Assembly: GCA_004298625.1 (NCBI GenBank) | Contig: SCSY01000075.1 | Location: 1-13,361, forward strand | Origin: Nitrospirota bacterium | GTDB lineage: Bacteria; Nitrospirota; Thermodesulfovibrionia; Thermodesulfovibrionales; UBA1546 | Direction: 5' to 3' | Length of the DNA: 13,361 bases | Shown: one piece after another, positions 6,684-13,361 of the stretch | Layout of the letters: each line of letters opens with the position of its first letter | How positions within the stretch are numbered: position 1 is the first letter of the stretch | Translations under genes and position numbers: made by a program | The notes under the pieces: model-generated | Databases searched by the model: none | What the model saw: only the letters and a program-made list of their open reading frames with translations | What the model was told of the DNA's origin: nothing

Positions 6684-6700
6684 TTTTTTTGCCTCCTTTA

Positions 6701-8155
6701 TTATGGTCTATCAATAGTTACATGCCAGGTGTCTTCCACGGCGTGATAGATCAGACCATAGCCATTTGTGGTTCGTTTGCTCGCTGTTAGCCTGAACTGG
6801 TATGCACAGTCAGGCATTATCGCTGGTGTATAGGTATTACCTTTATAATCAGTGATGTAGCCGAAGCCGCCCTGCCATAACGGACTGCCTACTGCATTGT
6901 TATTGTAATTGTCTTCAGCTTTGCTGGGTGCTGTTGGCTTGGGACTGACAGACGCATTATGCCCGTAGATTGCATTCAGCGCATAGTCCTGCAGGTGTCC
7001 GCGCTGATCGTAGGCGCGGAAGTTCACGCTGATTTTATCGCTTATGCCTGTGCCGAAGTTGAGAATTTGGCATACACTTTTGCTGACCCCGTTGAGTTTC
7101 ATATCCAGAATCTTCACTGTAGGCGGGGTATTGTCTATCTGGAGAACTATTTCGCCATAGTTGGGGTCAATGATAATATCCGAACTTGTAGCCGGTATCA
7201 AAGTTGTACCTGACTGCTTATATGCAGCTATCCTGAACCTGGTGAGTCCATCTGTTACCAGCGTGGAGTTAAATATGGCTACACGGTCAAACCATGACCA
7301 TGGCGTGTTCGGCCTAACGAAATATGGCACTCTGTAAAGATTATTTATGCCTCCGTAAGAGACAGGCCCCATTGATTCGGACACCCAGTGCCAGTTAAGC
7401 GGATTTGGATCTGACGTGCTATACCACTTGTTGGGCAATGATGTTTCGATATCGGCCCATGTGATCCCGCCGTCTGCACTGTACTGCACTTTGTAGTAGG
7501 CAATTTGAGATTGACTTCCAAACCAGCCGAACATGTGTAAGGCGCTGCCGTAAGGCTGGTCAGTGTTTGCTCCGGTAAAACTGTACGGCGCTTTCCGGGG
7601 GCGATGATAGCCTTGACTGGTAACAACGCTCCCTTTAGAGTCAATATTTGCCGTCTCGTGATTGCCTATTCTTGTGAACAGAAAAAGTTTGTTGTTCGGA
7701 ACTGAGGCAGGGGTTACTGCTGGATTAGAGCAGACAGCCAGCGACGATGCCACGTTCAACGATATAGTTGCGCCAGATGCCACGTTCCAGTGCGTCCCTG
7801 AGGCTTTTTCTTCGTAAATAACTTCTGCAGATCCGTTGATATTCTGGGTGAACACAAAGATAATATCCGGTCCGCCCACTTCAAAGCCGTCTCCGGAAGG
7901 CCATGGAAATGTCAAGGTAAAATTACCGCTTTCATTTACATTTGCAGTTGCCAATTCCGGACTGTTGATTGTATACGAACCGCCGGGCAAAGGGTCGACT
8001 TCAAAAGCTTTAACTACGGCGCCATATGGCGCCCAGCCAGGCATTGTGCATTCGGCATGGCCATTGACTGTGTAGGCAAACGCCTGGCTGTTACCAGCCG
8101 CAAGAACGAGCACAGCCGCCAGATAAATCAGCCACATTATTTTTGTGAGTTTCAT
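6701..8155 (-). CDS. Secreted beta-rich protein with transthyretin-like N-terminal domain
   Basis: 484 residues from the ATG at 8155. Residues 1-27 (MKLTKIMWLIYLAAVLVLAA, cleavage after QAFA) are a classic signal peptide. An ATG 30 bases upstream (8185) is in frame, but it would bury the signal peptide behind ten polar residues and has no good ribosome binding site, whereas GGGAGG lies just before 8155. The mature start (VNGHAECTMPGWAPYGAVVKAFEVD) resembles transthyretin/carboxypeptidase-regulatory-like sandwiches. The centre contains a fibronectin-III-like strand (YYKVQYSADGGITWADI), and aromatic residues are frequent (PNTPWSWFDRVAIF). No catalytic motif is visible, so a structural, adhesive or substrate-binding role is most likely. 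It is the first long gene of the operon and starts by overlapping the stop of a 28-codon leader ORF. The gap to the next gene is 17 bases. Confidence 0.85.
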   Translation of the reverse strand: MKLTKIMWLIYLAAVLVLAAGNSQAFAYTVNGHAECTMPGWAPYGAVVKAFEVDPLPGGSYTINSPELATANVNESGNFTLTFPWPSGDGFEVGGPDIIFVFTQNINGSAEVIYEEKASGTHWNVASGATISLNVASSLAVCSNPAVTPASVPNNKLFLFTRIGNHETANIDSKGSVVTSQGYHRPRKAPYSFTGANTDQPYGSALHMFGWFGSQSQIAYYKVQYSADGGITWADIETSLPNKWYSTSDPNPLNWHWVSESMGPVSYGGINNLYRVPYFVRPNTPWSWFDRVAIFNSTLVTDGLTRFRIAAYKQSGTTLIPATSSDIIIDPNYGEIVLQIDNTPPTVKILDMKLNGVSKSVCQILNFGTGISDKISVNFRAYDQRGHLQDYALNAIYGHNASVSPKPTAPSKAEDNYNNNAVGSPLWQGGFGYITDYKGNTYTPAIMPDCAYQFRLTASKRTTNGYGLIYHAVEDTWHVTIDRP

Positions 8156-8238
8156 TTCGTACCTCCCTTTAAATGTTTTTTCCATCCCGAACCGCCTGTA
8201 CCGATACCACCTCGTTTCGTTTTTACAAGATTTTTCAT
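8152..8238 (-). CDS. 28-residue Gly/Lys-rich leader peptide
   Basis: The first ORF on the transcript from promoter P2: ATG at 8238, AGGAG 7 bases upstream, stop TGA at 8154-8152 overlapping the ATG of the secreted-protein gene at 8155. The peptide is strongly basic (nine Lys/Arg in 28) with a Gly-rich middle (GGIGTGGSGW) and a late Gly-Gly (LKGGTK). It has no Cys and no signal peptide. It may be a translational leader coupling ribosomes into the next start, or a functional small cationic peptide; a peptide-natural-product precursor is conceivable, but no modifying enzymes are seen here. Confidence 0.5.
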   Translation of the reverse strand: MKNLVKTKRGGIGTGGSGWKKHLKGGTK

Positions 8239-8316
8239 AAATAGTCTCCTTTCAGTTCTCTGCCCACGCTGAGCAGATAACTTGTTTATGTCCTCCGTTC
8301 GCTTTAATTTCCGCTT

Positions 8317-8345
8317 ACTATAATCAACCTTCTCCCCTCTGTCAA
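8317..8345 (-). promoter_or_regulatory. Sigma-70-type promoter P2 of the large minus-strand operon
   Basis: Minus strand: -35 box TTGACA (8345-8340), 17-base spacer, -10 box TATAGT (8322-8317). The expected start, near 8310, lies about 70 bases before the 28-codon leader ORF. The element is a near copy of P1 (486-514), including parts of the spacer that RNA polymerase does not require, which suggests duplication or a shared regulator site. Confidence 0.8.
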
Positions 8346-8493
8346 TTGCCCTGAAATCGTCAATTTTCGGCAGGCAGACAGGATAATTTACTTTAATAAA
8401 ACACCTTAACTATTTGAAATAAATGCTTTTTTATTGACCCTAATCAGGCTGTTATACAGTAAAAAGCAGAGTTACTAACAATCTCTCTGCAAT

Positions 8494-8523
8494 AAATGTA
8501 ATAAAAAAGACAAGAAATGTAAT
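8494..8523 (+). promoter_or_regulatory. Pair of AAATGTAAT direct repeats, 21-bp period
   Basis: AAATGTAAT occurs at 8494-8502 and again at 8515-8523, exactly 21 bases (two helical turns) apart. Direct half-sites with this spacing are typical of AraC-family activators. The second copy overlaps where a -35 box would lie for the TGTGATACT extended -10 at 8542-8550. An AraC-type response regulator is encoded at 11638. The surrounding sequence is very AT-rich, so chance is a real alternative. Confidence 0.35.
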
Positions 8524-8598
8524 GTATTTTTTCAAAAAAGTTGTGATACTACACTGGGATTTTAAGGCAGCAATTAAACTTTTCAGGGAGGTTTTTTT

Positions 8599-10197
8599 AT
8601 GTGTCTTGTCACGTCAAATATCGAAAAACTTTCAAGATGGAATTGGGAGGGGGATGAGATAATCCATAAATGCATAGTGCCGTCTTCCCGTTATGTGGTT
8701 GGCGCCAGCACAAGGAAAAAATATGATATTGATGTAAGGGAGTTCCTTATCACCGAAAGAAATGAGATAATGAGAAAAACAATAAAGGAAGATATTAAAA
8801 GCTATATTCAATCTAAAGGCGGTGATTGGAATCTGTTTCAGGAACGCACGTCAGGGGCCTTTGATTACCGTGCAAATATTATCCGCACCTATGTCTCCGA
8901 AACAATAAAATATGCCGGTAAAGGGGGCAGTGACCCATGGCAATTTCCGGATGAAACGTTATTTTTAAAATCAGGCGACTGCGAAGACAGGGCTTTTCTT
9001 ATTGCATCGCTTCTTATTGCCTCGGGCATCAGTTCATATAATGTGCGGGTTGCGCTCGGCAGGGTCAAAACTTCCGACAATGATTCATATGACCATATGT
9101 GGGTGATGTATAAGAATGAAAAAGGACACTGGATGCTTATTGAACCGCTGATAGTCAGGAGAGGGAGGGAGAGGGCGGATATGAGCGGCAGAGAATACAG
9201 GAGAAGCAAGACTATGGCTCAATATATCCCGTCTTATCTTTTTAACGATGCGCATCTCTGGATTGTAAAACACAATGAAAAACAGAGGCAGTTTCAGGCT
9301 ATGATCGGGAGGAATTGGAAAAAGTTTAATCCAAAATTTGCAGGAGAGGTTCATCAGACAATTCTTAACATGGCGCTGAAAGGCGCAGACGAGAGCATTA
9401 TCCAGAGGCTTAATGGATATTTCCATAAGGCTGTGCTGAAAACAATCGGGCCTATTGTTGATGACATTGACAGGAGAACGTATGACCCCCTTGACCATTT
9501 TGACAACGGCTATATCAAAGAGGGATGGGAACAGATAAATAACAGGCTTAAAAGTTTTAAGACTAATAATGAGAAAAACCTGGACGATTTTGCTCTTGCA
9601 GCACATGCGATAGCAGATTTTTATGCACATACCACCTATGTGCATTTTTCGAAAATAATCAAGAGCGAAAAAGGCGGTTATGCGCAACTTTATGATCCCC
9701 AAAACCCGATAGCAGGGCTCAGGACAACTCCGGATTATTCTTCCGGTTCGACCTTTGAGCTGACGGGTAATGACTTCTCAATAAACTCTTTTTTTTGGGC
9801 TGAAACAGACAAGGCTAAAATCCCCGATGTATGGAAAGGCAAGATTATATCAGGCAGATATGCACAGGAGAAAGATTCGCAGGGAGATATCGTTAAATCG
9901 GTGATAGAAGCCTGCAATAAAATTCCTGACAGATTTTTAAAGGCAAAAGATTTTTATAAAAAAGGTTCGCTGCCGCATCATAACGAGATAGCCGTAGATC
10001 AGGAAAGAATTGATAAGAATCACAGGCTCTATAAGAGAGATTCAGCCGATGAACGGATTGTTTTCAAAAACCAGTTTTTGTGGAGGCGGAATGCAGCAGT
10101 GCTTCATGTAAGAAAGGCATTTTATGAAAACCGGGATCCCAAGCGCATTTCTCTTAACTGGAAGATGCCGCCGACACTGGCTGAAACAGGAAGTTGA
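8599..10197 (+). CDS. Transglutaminase-like domain fused to HET-C/zinc-PLC-like domain
   Basis: 532 residues, no signal peptide; AGGGAGG lies just upstream. Residues about 50-215 form a transglutaminase-like domain. C128 is in LKSGDCEDRAFLIASLLIASG (C-x-D-x-A, as in the family), H166 in YDHMWVMY, and an acidic residue (E182) in WMLIEPL, giving a Cys-His-acid triad. Residues about 245-510 are helical and carry a set of His/Asp residues in the order seen in zinc phospholipase C and HET-C-type proteins: DPLDHFDNG (H300, D302), HAIADFYAHTTYVHF (H336, D340, H344) and LPHHNEIAVD (H460, H461). The H-x3-DFYAH(S/T) helix is the most telling. The protein may therefore join a peptidase or amidase-like domain to a metal-dependent phosphoesterase/lipase-like domain. 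The amidohydrolase gene follows after 42 bases, so the two form an operon. Substrates are unknown. Confidence 0.8.
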   Translation: MCLVTSNIEKLSRWNWEGDEIIHKCIVPSSRYVVGASTRKKYDIDVREFLITERNEIMRKTIKEDIKSYIQSKGGDWNLFQERTSGAFDYRANIIRTYVSETIKYAGKGGSDPWQFPDETLFLKSGDCEDRAFLIASLLIASGISSYNVRVALGRVKTSDNDSYDHMWVMYKNEKGHWMLIEPLIVRRGRERADMSGREYRRSKTMAQYIPSYLFNDAHLWIVKHNEKQRQFQAMIGRNWKKFNPKFAGEVHQTILNMALKGADESIIQRLNGYFHKAVLKTIGPIVDDIDRRTYDPLDHFDNGYIKEGWEQINNRLKSFKTNNEKNLDDFALAAHAIADFYAHTTYVHFSKIIKSEKGGYAQLYDPQNPIAGLRTTPDYSSGSTFELTGNDFSINSFFWAETDKAKIPDVWKGKIISGRYAQEKDSQGDIVKSVIEACNKIPDRFLKAKDFYKKGSLPHHNEIAVDQERIDKNHRLYKRDSADERIVFKNQFLWRRNAAVLHVRKAFYENRDPKRISLNWKMPPTLAETGS

Positions 10198-10239
10198 AAA
10201 TATGAGATTGCATCGCTTGAATAATGAAAGGAGAGCAAG

Positions 10240-11520
10240 ATGCCGATAGATGCGCATTGTCATTTGTTTAACAAAGATGTCCTGTCGGGATGGATAAGGA
10301 TTCTGATGACATTGATGAATCTGGAAAATGTTACCGGAGCGATTGCAAAAGGAACTGGTGAAGGTGATGCAGGCAACGCCAGGGATTATCTGAAGAGGAT
10401 TAATAAGTTTTTAAGCATTGGATTGAAAGACAGCAGCGAAGATATATACGAGGAGATGATGCTGGTGTATGGAAATGGGTTTATTGTTGTGCCGCTTATG
10501 CTTGATCTGTCTTATGTTGCGACAAAGGAAGAACATGACAGATTTGTAGCGGAATATTTTGACAGCGATAAGCTGTTCAGCAATATAAATGACAATATCG
10601 GCGAGATTATCGAAAAAATAACAGGTCGCGATGTCACAGGGGAACTCAAGGAGGAACTTGATGACTTCAGAAGCAAGTATTTGCATCTGAAGGATAAAAC
10701 GAAAAGCCTGAGAGAAAAAATAGATATTTTTGATCACGGGTCCGGTTTTAAAAAACAGATAAAACAGTTGTCTGATATTAAAAAGAAGTATCCGGATAAA
10801 GTTTTCCCATTTTTCTCTGTTGATCCAAGAAGATACGGCATAATTCAAATGGTCAAAGACAAAGTTGGTCTCGACAAAAAATTTAGAGGCATAAAGTTAT
10901 ATGCGCCTCTGGGTTTCTCTCCAACGCATCCTGTTTTAATGGAAAAGGGAGGTCTCTATGATTATTGTCAGGAACACAAAATACCTGTTACAGTTCATTG
11001 CTCAAATGGCGGATTCGCAACTTTTTCAAAGTCAGTGACCGTCACAGGATATGTTTACCGGAACGGCAGCGCTGAATATGTTACAGACAAAAAAATAGAG
11101 TTTAAGCATAACCTGCCTGATTTTAAAAAAATGGTCTTGGAGCGAGCCGTTATGTTAAACCATCCTGAAATATGGAAAAAGGTGCTTGAAGAATATAAAG
11201 ACCTGCGCATCAATTTCGCCCATCTTGGCGGAGATGATGCGTCATGGACATCTGAAATCCTGTGGCTGATGGGAAATTACGACAACGTATATACTGATCT
11301 TTCATGCTGTGCAGATGATGACAGGCTTAAGAAAATAAAGTTGGATATTTATGATAAGGCGTCAGATAATGTGAAAAACAAGATAATGTATGGCTCTGAT
11401 TTTTATATCCTTATGCTCTTTGAGGATGAGTTAAGTGTTTATCTGAAAACTTTCAGGGATATTTTTGGAGGCGAATTCAGGAGGATATCAGAGGATAACC
11501 CCCGGAGGTTTTTGTCGTAA
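10240..11520 (+). CDS. Metal-dependent amidohydrolase (Amidohydro_2-like TIM barrel) with large insertion
   Basis: 426 residues; AAAGGAG precedes the ATG. The metal-site motifs come in the family order: H6 and H8 in DAHCHLF (first strand), K219 in RGIKLYAPLGF (the position of the bridging Lys or equivalent), H253 in PVTVHCSNGG, H328 in INFAHLGG, and D387 in IMYGSDFY. All ligands are present, so it should be an active hydrolase or decarboxylase of the Amidohydro_2 superfamily, most likely cytoplasmic. Family members usually have about 280-350 residues. The extra length is a charged, helical segment (about 95-185) between the first strand and the Lys strand, rich in Lys/Glu/Asp and probably coiled. 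It lies 42 bases after the transglutaminase/PLC-like gene and is presumably co-transcribed. Pairing with that gene hints at sequential breakdown of an amide- or ester-containing compound; the substrate cannot be assigned. Confidence 0.85.
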   Translation: MPIDAHCHLFNKDVLSGWIRILMTLMNLENVTGAIAKGTGEGDAGNARDYLKRINKFLSIGLKDSSEDIYEEMMLVYGNGFIVVPLMLDLSYVATKEEHDRFVAEYFDSDKLFSNINDNIGEIIEKITGRDVTGELKEELDDFRSKYLHLKDKTKSLREKIDIFDHGSGFKKQIKQLSDIKKKYPDKVFPFFSVDPRRYGIIQMVKDKVGLDKKFRGIKLYAPLGFSPTHPVLMEKGGLYDYCQEHKIPVTVHCSNGGFATFSKSVTVTGYVYRNGSAEYVTDKKIEFKHNLPDFKKMVLERAVMLNHPEIWKKVLEEYKDLRINFAHLGGDDASWTSEILWLMGNYDNVYTDLSCCADDDRLKKIKLDIYDKASDNVKNKIMYGSDFYILMLFEDELSVYLKTFRDIFGGEFRRISEDNPRRFLS

Positions 11521-11534
11521 ACTAATCATCCTCC

Positions 11535-11564
11535 TTGACATCAAGGCAATCCCCTCTTTATTAT
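11535..11564 (+). promoter_or_regulatory. Promoter of the response-regulator gene
   Basis: TTGACA (11535-11540), an 18-base spacer, TATTAT (11559-11564). It starts only 15 bases after the stop of the amidohydrolase gene and leaves a leader of about 65 bases before the TTG start at 11638. Confidence 0.6.
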
Positions 11565-11572
11565 TAAGGCGC

Positions 11573-11595
11573 TCTGACATTATGGCTCTGTCAGA
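11573..11595 (+). repeat. Inverted repeat TCTGACA-N9-TGTCAGA just downstream of the promoter
   Basis: Perfect 7-bp arms (11573-11579 and 11589-11595) with a 9-base spacer lie at the predicted transcription start. It could be an operator for autoregulation or a leader hairpin. An 8-bp palindrome GGTTAACC follows at 11605-11612. Confidence 0.5.
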
Positions 11596-11637
11596 ATTAG
11601 GGCCGGTTAACCCGAAGATTTATTAAAGGGGGAAGAT

Positions 11638-12411
11638 TTGCAAAAGAAATCCATTCTTCTGGTAGAAGATGATGCAGGAGTAAGGATTACACTAAGGGAA
11701 CTCATCGAACAAGAATATATTGTATTAGAGGCATCAAATTATACAGAGGCTGTTAATCAACTAAAAAATAGCGTAGACCTTGCACTTGTTGACTATGTCC
11801 TGCCCGATGTTGACGGATTTGAACTAATAAATACTATCAGAAAACTCAAACCATCATTGCCTGTAATAATCATGACAGGGTTCAGCACTGAAAGCGTAAT
11901 GATGAAGGCTGTCAAAACAGGGGTGACGGATTACATAAAAAAGCCCCTGAACCTTGCGCATCTAAAGAGGAGATTATCGTATTTGCTTGAGGGTAAAAAG
12001 GAAGATGTTTATTCCGAAAACGTAGAAACCAGAGAAGGATTTATTATCGAAGGCATAGTCAGGTATATAGACGAGCATTACATGAAAGGGATGTCCCTCA
12101 CTGAGTTATCTGAAAAAGTCTGCATGAATAAATTCAAGTTATGCAAGTCATTTAAAGAAAAAACCGGCTGCGGCATCAAGTCATATTTAAACAGCGTGAG
12201 GATAAAAAATGCTTCTGAACTTTTAAAAAGCGATAATTTAAATATCACCGAGATTGCTTGTTTTGTGGGGTTTGAGAATATAGTAAGTTTTTATCGGGCC
12301 TTCAGAGGAATATACGGGGTGTCGCCGAAGGAATATCGGGAAAACTCTAAGAAAGCAACAAAGGATACAGGCAGCTTGCCGTGGTCATCGCGCTCTGGCA
12401 ATAATAATTGA
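11638..12411 (+). CDS. Response regulator with AraC-type DNA-binding domain
   Basis: 257 residues. Residues 1-120 form a receiver domain with all key residues: acidic pair D11/D12 (LLVEDD), phosphoacceptor D52 (LALVDYVLPDVDG), T80 (IIMTG) and K102 (YIKKP). Residues about 135-240 hold two helix-turn-helix motifs of the AraC/XylS type (MSLTELSEKVCMNKFKLCK; LNITEIACFVGFENIVSF followed by YRAFRGIYGVSPKEYR). The start is TTG at 11638, supported by GGGGG 5 bases upstream; no ATG lies at the correct place for a complete receiver domain. No histidine kinase is encoded nearby, so it is an orphan here. Its own promoter is at 11535-11564 with an inverted repeat behind it. Its neighbours suggest it controls the two divergent operons, perhaps through the 21-bp-spaced repeats at 8494-8523; this is inference. 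Confidence 0.9.
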   Translation: MQKKSILLVEDDAGVRITLRELIEQEYIVLEASNYTEAVNQLKNSVDLALVDYVLPDVDGFELINTIRKLKPSLPVIIMTGFSTESVMMKAVKTGVTDYIKKPLNLAHLKRRLSYLLEGKKEDVYSENVETREGFIIEGIVRYIDEHYMKGMSLTELSEKVCMNKFKLCKSFKEKTGCGIKSYLNSVRIKNASELLKSDNLNITEIACFVGFENIVSFYRAFRGIYGVSPKEYRENSKKATKDTGSLPWSSRSGNNN

Positions 12412-12470
12412 GACTAAGACTTCTATCCGCAAAATGACAATCCATACAATGAAAATGTTACGATATATCC

Positions 12471-13361
12471 ATGCAATTTGTTGATTATACGAAGATATAT
12501 GTTAAGGCCGGAGACGGCGGAAGAGGATGCGTTGCATTCAGAAGGGAAAAGTATGTCCCCCGCGGCGGGCCGAGCGGCGGAGACGGCGGAAGGGGAGCGC
12601 ATGTCATATTCAGGGCTACAAAGGAACTGAATACGCTGCTTGACCTCAGATATCAGCGCGAATATAAGGCTCAAAGAGGCCAGCACGGCATGGGCAAAAA
12701 GATGCACGGAAAGAATGGCGAGGACAGGATTATTCCCGTTCCTATCGGCACTGTAATAAAAAACGCCGATACAGAAGAAATCCTCGCTGACCTTGATAGG
12801 GAAGACGCTGAAATCATAATCGCAAAAGGGGGCAGGGGCGGGCTTGGAAACTCTCACTTTGCAACTGCCGTAAAACAGGCCCCAAGACATGCGCAGCCCG
12901 GCGAAGAAGGAGAGGAAAAAAATCTTATCATCGAATTAAAGCTTCTGGCTGATGTCGGATTGATAGGGCTCCCCAATGCAGGCAAGTCAACTTTGATATC
13001 TGTTATATCTTCTGCAAGGCCGAAGATTGCCGATTATCCGTTCACGACCTTGGTGCCCAATCTCGGAGTTGTCAAGCTCGAAGATTACAGGAGTTTTGTC
13101 GTAGCAGATATTCCGGGTCTTATTGAGGGGGCGCATAAAGGAGCAGGCCTTGGTTTTCAGTTTCTCCGTCATGTCGAGCGCACTTCGATGCTCCTTCATC
13201 TCGTAGATGTCTCTGAAATGCTTGAATCAGACCCTGTTGAAGATTTCAGGAAGATAAACAGGGAACTTGAGCTTTACAGCCCTGAGCTTATGAAAAAACC
13301 TCAGGCGGTTGTAGGAACAAAGATAGATATAGCAGGAGATGAAAAGAGGCTTAATAAGCTT
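12471..13361 (+). CDS. obgE: GTPase ObgE (CgtA), 3' end cut off by the window
   Basis: 297 codons are present, open to the right edge; typical ObgE proteins have about 340-430 residues. The start MQFVDYTKIYVKAGDGG matches the conserved Obg opening, although the ribosome binding site is weak. Residues 1-158 are the glycine-rich Obg fold (GGPSGGDGGRG, KGGRGGLGN, QPGEEGEE). The G domain then has the P-loop GLPNAGKST (166-174), the switch I Thr pair FTT (191-193), DIPG (213-216) and, at the G4 position, TKID (283-286) where NKxD is usual. ObgE is an essential ribosome-associated GTPase linking 50S maturation to stress responses. It often follows rplU and rpmA; here the gene upstream is a response regulator, so this end of the accessory block probably joins the core chromosome. 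The interval between the two genes is 59 bases. Confidence 0.95.
   Translation, partial: MQFVDYTKIYVKAGDGGRGCVAFRREKYVPRGGPSGGDGGRGAHVIFRATKELNTLLDLRYQREYKAQRGQHGMGKKMHGKNGEDRIIPVPIGTVIKNADTEEILADLDREDAEIIIAKGGRGGLGNSHFATAVKQAPRHAQPGEEGEEKNLIIELKLLADVGLIGLPNAGKSTLISVISSARPKIADYPFTTLVPNLGVVKLEDYRSFVVADIPGLIEGAHKGAGLGFQFLRHVERTSMLLHLVDVSEMLESDPVEDFRKINRELELYSPELMKKPQAVVGTKIDIAGDEKRLNKL

Larger units (their letters stand above)
8239..8598. other. Divergent regulatory region between the two operons
   Basis: 360 AT-rich bases hold no gene. On the left are the leader of the minus-strand operon and its promoter P2 (8317-8345). On the right are regulatory candidates for the plus-strand operon: a GCAGAG/CTCTGC inverted repeat (8466-8471, 8485-8490), a pair of AAATGTAAT direct repeats (8494-8502, 8515-8523), an extended -10-like TGTGATACT (8542-8550), and an AGGGAGG ribosome binding site just before the ATG at 8599. 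No consensus-quality plus-strand promoter is visible, which would fit an activator-dependent one. Confidence 0.6.

Noticed and set aside
8156..8185. Upstream ATG at 8185 as start of the secreted protein
   Set aside because: It adds ten polar residues before the signal peptide and lacks a ribosome binding site; the ATG at 8155 has GGGAGG and overlaps the leader stop.
6959..8272. Plus-strand and alternative-frame ORFs within the secreted-protein gene
   Set aside because: Shadows of the 484-residue protein, which has a signal peptide and matching ribosome binding site.
9085..9702. 205-codon minus-strand ORF
   Set aside because: Antisense to the transglutaminase/PLC-like gene, whose frame carries the conserved motifs.
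12423..13199. Minus-strand ORFs opposite obgE
   Set aside because: They lie antisense to a clearly conserved ObgE frame.
1..13361. tRNA or rRNA genes, CRISPR arrays, complete insertion sequences
   Set aside because: No cloverleaf-like segment, no regularly spaced repeat array and no transposase or integrase reading frame was seen.

Overview
The window looks like an accessory gene block inserted next to a housekeeping gene in a Gram-negative bacterium. The 3' edge holds the start of obgE. The style of its ObgE, the consensus-like sigma-70 promoters, strong AGGAGG ribosome binding sites and exported proteins would fit a Nitrospirota or delta-proteobacterial genome. That placement is an impression only; no marker here settles the taxonomy.

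Layout. From about 8345 leftwards everything reads on the minus strand. A strong promoter (-35 TTGACA, 17 bp, -10 TATAGT) at 8317-8345 precedes a long, probably co-transcribed series. In order these are: a 28-codon leader ORF whose stop overlaps the start of a secreted beta-rich protein (6701-8155); a secreted C39-like protein that seems to lack its catalytic Cys and His (5475-6683); a papain-like Cys/His protein with an N-terminal SGR/LGYRG module (4515-5396); a small stand-alone copy of that module (4191-4514); a transglutaminase-fold protein (2883-4070); a protein with an Ig-like C-terminus (2088-2867); an intergenic stem-loop; a 30-codon ORF coupled to a polytopic membrane protein with an internal duplication (742-1761); and a gutted patatin lipase of 57 residues (531-704). 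A second, nearly identical promoter (486-514) then drives another secreted protein that runs off the left edge.

From 8599 rightwards genes read on the plus strand: a transglutaminase-like domain fused to a HET-C/zinc-phospholipase-C-like domain (8599-10197), an Amidohydro_2-type hydrolase with a roughly 100-residue insertion (10240-11520), an orphan response regulator with an AraC-type DNA-binding domain (11638-12411) under its own promoter, and obgE (12471 to the right edge).

How they may work together (inference). The block is rich in hydrolase folds: two transglutaminase-like, one papain-like, one C39-like pseudoenzyme, one patatin relic, one zinc PLC-like domain and one amidohydrolase. 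With them come exported non-enzymatic partners and a membrane protein. This suggests an envelope or secreted protein-modifying system rather than core metabolism, and the AraC-type regulator is the obvious local candidate to control it. No substrate, partner or phenotype can be read from the sequence.
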